From JAWVFM01 sp963843315 (GTDB taxonomy: Bacteria; Actinomycetota; Thermoleophilia; Solirubrobacterales; 70-9): 64,000 bases of DNA. Below the pieces are notes generated by a model. That model worked only from the letters and a program-made list of their open reading frames with translations, made no database searches and was not told the origin of the DNA. Made by a program: the position numbers and the translations under genes. How positions within the stretch are numbered: the first letter of the stretch is position 1; every line of letters starts with the position of its first letter. The stretch covers positions 62,001 through 126,000 of the forward strand of contig CAWJJU010000002.1 of assembly GCA_963843315.1 (NCBI GenBank). Direction: 5' to 3'. Below are positions 58,987-64,000 of this stretch, in pieces.

Positions 58987-60021
58987 TCAGCCGATCGCAA
59001 CCATGCGCTCGATGGGAATGCGAGCGCGCTCGGCGACCTCGGGCGGAACCTTCACGACGACGCGCATGTCGCGCAGCGAGTCGCGGAGCTTCGGCAGGGT
59101 GATCATCTTCATGTACTTGCAGAAGGCCATCCGGTTCGCCTCGATGAGGCTGGCGCCGGGCGCCGCCTGCTGGAGCGGGTAGAGCATCCCCGTCTCGGTG
59201 GCGACGATGAACTCGCCATCGGGATTCGCGCGCACGTGCTCGAGCATCCCGGAGGTGGAGAGCATGTGCACGCCCTCGGCGTCGACGTCGCCCGAGGCGA
59301 CGTACTCCATCGCCTGGGTGGAGCAGCCGCACTCCGGGTGGATGAGGAACTCCGCGTCGGGATGGGCGGCACGCGTCTCGGCGATGTCGGCCGGACGGAT
59401 GCCGGCGTGCACGTGGCACTCGCCGTCCCACACGTGGAAGCGGGCGTAGGCCTCGGGGTCGTCGGGCAGGCCGAGCTCGCGGGCCACGAAGGAGCCGAGC
59501 CACATGTCCGGGCCGAAGAGGATCTCCGTCTCGGAGCCGTGCTCGGAGAGGATGTGGCGCACCACCTTGACGGCGTTCGACGACGTGCAGCAGTAGTCGG
59601 TCTCGGCCTTCACCTCCGCCGAGGTGTTCACATACATGACGACGACTGCGCCGGGGTGCTCGGCCTTCCACGTCCGCAGCTGGTCGGCGGTGATCGAGTC
59701 CGACAGCGAGCACCCGGCGTTCGGGTCGGGGATGAGCACCGTCTTCTCGGGCGAGAGCACCGAGGCCGTCTCCGCCATGAAGTGCACGCCGCAGAAGGCG
59801 ATCACGTCGGCCGGGGTCGCGGCCGCCTCGCGCGAGAGCTGGAGCGAGTCGCCCGTGAAGTCGGCAACGTCCTGGAGCTCGGGCAGCTCGTAGTTGTGCG
59901 CCAGGATCACGGCGTTTCGCTCCTGGGCCAGGGCGCGAACCTCCGCGGACAGGCGAGCGATCTCCCCCGCCTCGAGGGCCGGCTCTGCGGTTGGGTGGAC
60001 GGTTGGGAGCTCGGTCGGCAC
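58987..60021 (-). CDS. nadA: Quinolinate synthase NadA
   Basis: 344 residues. The three iron-sulfur cluster cysteines are in VIAFCGVHFMAETASVL, FLIHPECGCSTQAMEYV and ANRMAFCKYMKMITLPKL. Other conserved blocks are AVILAHNYELPELQDVADFT, LIPDPNAGCSLSDSI and the substrate loop VYVNTSAEVK-like MYVNTSAEVKAETDYCC. It condenses iminoaspartate with dihydroxyacetone phosphate in NAD synthesis. GTG 60021 follows AAAGGAAG. No nadB or nadC gene is adjacent. It is convergent with the PKD-domain gene with six bases between. Confidence 0.96.
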   Translation of the reverse strand: MPTELPTVHPTAEPALEAGEIARLSAEVRALAQERNAVILAHNYELPELQDVADFTGDSLQLSREAAATPADVIAFCGVHFMAETASVLSPEKTVLIPDPNAGCSLSDSITADQLRTWKAEHPGAVVVMYVNTSAEVKAETDYCCTSSNAVKVVRHILSEHGSETEILFGPDMWLGSFVARELGLPDDPEAYARFHVWDGECHVHAGIRPADIAETRAAHPDAEFLIHPECGCSTQAMEYVASGDVDAEGVHMLSTSGMLEHVRANPDGEFIVATETGMLYPLQQAAPGASLIEANRMAFCKYMKMITLPKLRDSLRDMRVVVKVPPEVAERARIPIERMVAIG

Positions 60022-60134
60022 CCCGACTTCCTTTCCGATGTTCGCCGGCTCGTTGGCGCTGAACCCGCCAACTCGAACCGAAGCGAATGACTGCCTACAG
60101 TCTAAACGAGTGCCTCCCCCGCCCCCAACCCCCA

Positions 60135-60182
60135 CCGAGATGCGAATACAGGCCGCCGGGAGGGCTCGTTTTCGCATCTCGG
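60135..60182. repeat. GAGATGCGAA palindrome, second copy
   Basis: CCGAGATGCGAA (60135-60146) and its reverse complement (60171-60182) flank a 24-nt imperfectly paired centre. The arms match those of the 38485-38528 hairpin. Here the palindrome lies in a divergent region, and its ATG at 60140 is the apparent start codon of the following lipoprotein. Confidence 0.7.
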
Positions 60183-60834
60183 CGGTGTTTGGGCCGCTCG
60201 CGCTCGCTGCGCTCGCGCTCGCATCGTGCGGCGGGGGCGACACCACCACCGCCACGAGCCCCAGGCCGCCGAGCAGACGCGCGCTACGGCGCCCAAGACC
60301 ACGCCCCAAACAACCCCCACGCCCCACGCCCATCGCCGAAATCCGCCCGGCAGCACGGGCGACCACCACGCCCACGAGCCCTCGCAAGCCAAGCCGACCA
60401 AACCTCCCCCCATCCCCCCGGGCGTCGCGAACGCCCTCCACGACTACGTCGCCGCCATGGACGGCCACGACGGCGCCGCGCTTTGCGCCGCGTTCGTGCC
60501 CGGCGGCCTGGGCGCCCTCGACCTGCCGCGCGGCCGCGGCTGCTCGGGACTGGCAGCGTCGCTGGGCTACGACCCCGGGCACGGCCTGCCGGTGTGGACC
60601 GGCGCGGAGCTCGCCCAGATCAAGTCGGTGGCGCGCCGGCCCGACGGCGTGAGGGCGACCGTGGAGATGGTCGACCACTACCGCGACAACCCTCAGCCCT
60701 CGATCGAGGACGATGTGATCTTCCTGCGCTCGGCCGGCGATGGCTGGCGGATCGAGCAGCCCTCGGTCACCCTGTACCGCGCGATCGGAGTGCCCGACCC
60801 GCCGCCGTCGGTCTTCGCGGCGCCGAAGGGCTAG
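60140..60834 (+). pseudogene. Lipoprotein with NTF2-like domain, one frameshift
   Basis: Signal peptide ending in the lipobox LALASCGGG, then a Thr/Pro/His-rich linker. The frame changes at the run of four C at 60258-60261; one more C gives TSPQAAEQTRATAPKTTPQ and continues into an NTF2/SnoaL-like domain (ALHDYVAAMDGHDGAALCAA, VKATVEMVDHY-like RATVEMVDHYRDNPQ, DDVIFLRSAGDGWRIEQPSV). The stop overlaps the convergent membrane gene by four bases. Probably a surface-anchored binding protein of unknown role. The start codon lies inside the palindrome. Confidence 0.65.
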
Positions 60835-62270
60835 CGCCGGACGCGCAGGATCTTGTCGGGGCCGCCCTGCTGGACGGTGACGTAGGCGCTGTGGGGACCG
60901 AGCGCGGTCGACCAGAGTCGCCCGCCGCTCTCGCCGATGCGCAGCAGCGTCTTGCGGTGCCCGCCGCCGCGGCGCGCGAGGATCAGCTTCTGCGAGAGCG
61001 TCAGCGGGTCGATCGCCACGGGGCTCTGCCGCTCGCGCCTGGTCTCGTCGTAGAGCAGGTGGCGGCCGCTGATCGACGGGCTCGTCAACCACGAGCGGTG
61101 CGAGGAGGCGGCGACCTCCGAGCCGCCCTCGCCGATCTTCCGCACGATGATCCGTGACCGGGCGGGGCTGGAGACCCCGTACGCCAGCCAGGCGCCGTCG
61201 AGCGACGGATGCCCGGCGCGAGCCGGATGCCTGAAGCGATCGACCGCATGGAGCTGGCCGGGGGCGCCGCCGGGCGCGAGCCGCGAGGCGCGAATGACGT
61301 CGTGGCCCTTGCCGGCGGTCGTGATCACGAGCCAGCGGTTCGACACGGCAGTGCCGACAACGTGTGACGCCGAGACCGCGCCCAGCTTCTTCAGATCCTT
61401 CGAATCGCGCACCTCGACCTTGCCGGGGCGCCGCAGCGCCAGCCGGGCGCCACCGATCGACGGCTGCCGGCCGGGCAGCTTCGTCGTGTGCCCGCCGCGA
61501 AGCAGCGCCGCCGACCCGTCGGCGCGCTGGAAGACGAGCGCGCCGCCGGACACCGAGGGGTCGGCGCCCGGCCGGGCGACCACCTTCGCCGCGGATGCTC
61601 CCGTGGTGCCAAACAGGGCGATCGCCGCGGCGCCCATGGCCAGCGCGTCGCCCATGCGGAAGCGGCGATAGAGCGAGGGGCGCTCGGCCATCATCGCCAT
61701 CACGCGGATGCCCGACGGGCGGTCGGCTATCGGCGCCAGGGCCAGCACCGGGATCGCCCGGCCGACCCCGAAGGCCAGGCCGATCGCCGCTCCGGTGGCC
61801 GGGTCGCCCAGCGCGAAGCTGATGGCGGCCAGCGCCCACACGCCGAAGCTGAGGACGAACGTGGTGAAACCGAGGCCCAGCAGGATCCCGTAGAAGGCCG
61901 AGGCGACGGGGAGCGGCAGCGACCATCGCCACCCCTCGGGAAGCTGGCGGCGGACCTGAGGGACGATTCGCGTGCCGCGCGCCTCGAGGATGGCCGCGGC
62001 CACCGCGAGGCACGCCGCAACGACGTACGCGCCGCGGCCGCCCGCGCCGTGCAGCGCCGAGCCGGCGAGGCCCAGCAGCCCGAAGGTGGCGACGCCGCCA
62101 ATCGCAGCACCCGGGGCGAAGGTCGCGCAGGCGGCGAGCGCAGTGCGCCGGCGCCCGGTGTCACCGCGCAGCCCGATGGTCTCGACCATCGAGAAGCCGC
62201 ACGGCGACCAGGCGCCGGTGATGCCCACGGGCAGCGCGGCGGCGGTCAGGACGATCCCGGCGACGCTCAT
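60831..62270 (-). CDS. CcdA/MauF-like membrane protein fused to a beta-propeller
   Basis: 479 residues. The first 215 contain about six membrane helices of the CcdA/DsbD-type electron-transfer family, with the redox-loop region GITGAWSPCGFSMVETIGLR near the N-terminus; only one cysteine is visible there. From about residue 225 the sequence becomes soluble and repetitive with propeller-like blades (PSIGGARLALRRPGKVEVRD, PSLDGAWLAYGVSSPARSRI, PSISGRHLLYDETRRERQSP). In methylamine dehydrogenase systems MauF is such a membrane protein and MauB is a beta-propeller. The gene follows the MauA-like gene by 13 nt, with AGGAGGAG before its ATG. A fused MauF-propeller is unusual. Confidence 0.7.
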   Translation of the reverse strand: MSVAGIVLTAAALPVGITGAWSPCGFSMVETIGLRGDTGRRRTALAACATFAPGAAIGGVATFGLLGLAGSALHGAGGRGAYVVAACLAVAAAILEARGTRIVPQVRRQLPEGWRWSLPLPVASAFYGILLGLGFTTFVLSFGVWALAAISFALGDPATGAAIGLAFGVGRAIPVLALAPIADRPSGIRVMAMMAERPSLYRRFRMGDALAMGAAAIALFGTTGASAAKVVARPGADPSVSGGALVFQRADGSAALLRGGHTTKLPGRQPSIGGARLALRRPGKVEVRDSKDLKKLGAVSASHVVGTAVSNRWLVITTAGKGHDVIRASRLAPGGAPGQLHAVDRFRHPARAGHPSLDGAWLAYGVSSPARSRIIVRKIGEGGSEVAASSHRSWLTSPSISGRHLLYDETRRERQSPVAIDPLTLSQKLILARRGGGHRKTLLRIGESGGRLWSTALGPHSAYVTVQQGGPDKILRVRR

Positions 62271-62283
62271 CGGCGGCTCCTCC

Positions 62284-62823
62284 TCAGCATGGGACGTGGG
62301 TCTGGTAGTAGGTCACGCAGAAGACGTTGCGCCCGCCGTAGCAGTAGCCGCGCAGGGCGGCGTCGCCGTTGATGCGGTCCGGCATGTGGCCGCAGCAGTC
62401 CCAGAGCTTGCGGACCTCGCCGCCGCAGCAGCGATACCACGAGCCCTGAAGGGTCAGGTCGAGGTCGTAGAGCTTGCCGGTCGTCTCGCAGCACCGCGTG
62501 CGCGGAGCGGGCGGCAGCGGGCGGCCGTCAGGGTCGCGGACGGGGTGGCCGTGGTCGTCCACCGGCTCGCCCTGCCCGTTCACCAGCCGGCCGATGTCGT
62601 CGACGGGCTTGCCGTCGCTGGGCCGGATGGGGAACCCCTGGGAGTCGATTCGCGGCAGGCCCAGCGGGTGCACGCACGAGCCCGTCGTGTAGGTGTGCCC
62701 GCAGAAGTTCGTGTACGCGTCGGCGTCGCCGGGCTTGATCGCTCGCGCCACGGCGCCCCCGCCGGCGGCCAGCAGGAGCCCCTGCCCCACGCGCGCGAGG
62801 AAGCCGCGCCGCGAGCTCGACAT
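62284..62823 (-). CDS. Methylamine dehydrogenase light chain-like (MauA-like) Tat-exported protein
   Basis: 179 residues with a twin-arginine signal (SSSRRGFLARVGQGLLLAAG). The mature part holds eleven cysteines in pairs and singles (NFCGHTYTTGSCVHP, RTRCCETTG, SWYRCCGGEV, LWDCCGH, GYCYGGRNVFC, HVPC), matching the heavily disulfide-bonded MauA pattern. Trp129 fits the first tryptophan of the TTQ cofactor; the second appears replaced by Tyr160 (GYCYG versus WCFG). A canonical TTQ is therefore unlikely, and methylamine oxidation is not assured. It lies between the MauE-thioredoxin locus and the MauF-like gene. Confidence 0.75.
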   Translation of the reverse strand: MSSSRRGFLARVGQGLLLAAGGGAVARAIKPGDADAYTNFCGHTYTTGSCVHPLGLPRIDSQGFPIRPSDGKPVDDIGRLVNGQGEPVDDHGHPVRDPDGRPLPPAPRTRCCETTGKLYDLDLTLQGSWYRCCGGEVRKLWDCCGHMPDRINGDAALRGYCYGGRNVFCVTYYQTHVPC

Positions 62824-62846
62824 GGCGAGCGACTCCGCGACGCGGG

Positions 62847-63783
62847 TCAGCCCGCGGCTCTGCGGCCTGCCGTCCGGGTCAACCCGCACCCAGGGCCTCC
62901 ATCTGCCCGAAAGCCGGCGCGGCGGCGCTCGGCGGTCGCCAGGACGCTCTCGAGCTGCGCCAGGTTGTTGAACGTGCCCTTTGCGAGCACCGTTCCCAAG
63001 GGGTCGAGCGCCACCGCGTACGGGCTGCCCGGCACGTTCGCCTCGGCCCAGGCGCCGGCGTCGGCGCCTTCCTCGAACGTCGCGAGCGCCAGAGCCGGGT
63101 CGCCGCGCAGCGACTCCACCGCCGGCTCGAGCGCGCGGCACGCGCGGCAGCCGCTCGAGGTGAAGACGGCCAGCGCCAGCTGGGCGCCGGGCTCGGGCGG
63201 GATGCGCGCCGCAAGGGCGGAGCGAACTCCCACCTCGGGGCCCTCCTCCGGGATCTCCAGCGCCGAGTCGGGGCCGAGCCGCAGGCGCAGCATCCCGACC
63301 TCACGGGCAAGCGCCAGCACCGCCGCACCCAGGCCGGCGCAGGCAAGAAGGGCGACTCCCAGCCCGATGCCGAGAGCCTGGTCGGTGCTGAGCGTGCCCT
63401 GCGGGCAGGGACGGGACGAGGGCAAAGGCGCCGGCGAGCACCAGGGAGCGGCCGATCGCGCGGTCGCTGACCCGCGAGCGGGACCCGAAGCACGCGCACG
63501 GCGCGCCCTCGCGCCCTCGCGCCATCGCGACTCCGAGCGCGCCGGCGAACACCGCCATCAGGCCGGCGGCGGCGTAGGCGGCGGCGTCAAGGCCGGCGGC
63601 CACGCCAGCGGCCAGCGCCAGCTCGGCGGCGACGAGCAGGGCCCAGGTCACCCAGCGCCCTCCCTCCGGGTTGATCCCGAAGGTGCCGAGCGCAGCCCGC
63701 GTCGACGCGGGAGAGCCTGTCTTGGCCAGGGCCGAGCCCACGAAGACGAGCGCCAAGCCGATGCGCACGATCGCTGCGAGCAT
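62847..63783 (-). pseudogene. MauE-like membrane protein fused to a thioredoxin-like (MauD-like) domain, one frameshift
   Basis: The first frame from 63783 gives a DoxX/MauE-type four-helix protein (AAIVRIGLALVFVGSALAKT, LLVAAELALAAGVAAGL, GAPCACFGSRSRVSDRAIGR with the CxC pair). After a net +1 change near 63400 the second frame continues with a membrane helix and a thioredoxin-like domain with C-x2-C (AVFTSSGCRACRALEPAVES) and GSPYAVALDPLGTVLAKGTF. In mau operons MauE and MauD make the disulfides of MauA. The gene is 23 nt upstream of the MauA-like gene. The break is probably a sequence error. Confidence 0.75.
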
Positions 63784-63833
63784 CCGGGCTGACTATATGC
63801 GCCGGGGCGGTTCGCGTGGAACCCTTTGGGGAC

Positions 63834-64000
63834 ATGCCCGAGCTGCCCGAGGTCGAGATCACCGCGCGCCGGCTGGACGCCGCGCTCGCGGGCGCCGAGA
63901 TCGAGGGGCGCTCGCGCCGGGATGGTGGCGCTGAAGTCGGTGGCGCCTCCTCTGAGCGCCCTGGCCGGGCGGCGCATCGAGAGCGTACGGCGGGTGGGCA
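63834..64000 (+). CDS. mutM: Formamidopyrimidine-DNA glycosylase, 5' part, with an apparent frameshift
   Basis: The N-terminus MPELPEVEITARRLDAAL is diagnostic: Pro2 is the catalytic amine and Glu3 the acid. After about 25 codons the frame changes near 63905 (run GGGG); the next frame reads MVALKSVAPPLSALAGRRIE and continues to the window edge. The enzyme removes oxidised purines such as 8-oxoguanine. The gene continues beyond the window and is divergent from the MauE-like gene. Confidence 0.85.
   Translation, partial: MPELPEVEITARRLDAALAGAEIEGRSRRDGGAEVGGASSERPGRAAHRERTAGG

Noticed and set aside
62284..62823. Genuine methylamine dehydrogenase light chain
   Set aside because: The second cofactor tryptophan appears to be tyrosine, and MauG and a separate MauB are missing, so only a MauA-like call is justified.

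Overview
This is a 64 kb GC-rich chromosomal window from what looks like an actinobacterium, probably class Thermoleophilia (Solirubrobacterales-like). That placement is inference. It rests on the base composition, the ftsE-ftsX-smpB-ssrA neighbourhood, an Rpf-like gene, a possible F420-type LLM oxidoreductase, frequent GTG/TTG starts and promoters of the form TANNNT followed by 6-8 nt and the start codon, which suggest leaderless transcripts. No tRNA, rRNA, CRISPR array or complete insertion sequence was seen.

Layout. 1-8.5 kb: polyamine uptake and catabolism (ABC binding protein and two permeases, aldehyde dehydrogenase, FAD amine oxidase, amidase, phytoene-dehydrogenase-like oxidoreductase). 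8.5-11.3 kb: esterase-like hydrolase, cupin, VOC protein and two gene remnants. 11.3-25.2 kb: a phosphate and polyphosphate region with dinB, ppk, an M1 peptidase, two CHAD proteins, Ppx/GppA, a PHO-box-preceded TIM-barrel gene, the pstS-C-A-B-phoU operon and two PhoB-like DNA-binding proteins, one of them frameshifted. 25.5-31.6 kb: an arsenic island, arsJ-gap-acr3-arsC divergent from arsR-arsM-R2lox-like. 31.6-45.4 kb: uppP, ZIP transporter, two crotonases, HD protein, SGNH hydrolase, Rpf-like protein, phosphoesterase, epimerase, LLM oxidoreductase, DUF2855 protein, disulfide oxidoreductase. 45.4-53.4 kb: trans-translation and division genes (ssrA, smpB, rnr, S41 protease, ftsX, ftsE). 54-64 kb: split transketolase, two secreted proteins sharing a C-terminal module, nadA, a lipoprotein, a methylamine-dehydrogenase-like maturation cluster (MauE-thioredoxin, MauA-like, MauF-like membrane domain fused to a beta-propeller) and the start of mutM.

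How the parts fit. Three predicted PHO boxes (11-nt direct repeats of GTTCAC) link phosphate uptake, the Ppx/isomerase intergenic region and the regulator gene into one likely phosphate regulon. The arsenic island has two detoxification routes: arsenate to arseno-phosphoglycerate by GAPDH with ArsJ export, and arsenate reduction by ArsC with Acr3 export. ArsM methylation is added, and a diiron oxidase is translationally coupled to arsM. tmRNA, SmpB and RNase R lie together, as expected for ribosome rescue and non-stop mRNA decay.

Sequence quality. At least a dozen apparent frameshifts split otherwise well-conserved proteins, most of them beyond 45 kb. Several are single-base losses in C or G runs, including one in RNase R. 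Consensus errors are the simplest explanation, so frameshifted genes are listed as one locus each. The most unusual items are the Mau-like cluster, a covarying two-hairpin repeat placed upstream of four unrelated genes, and the R2lox-like partner of ArsM.
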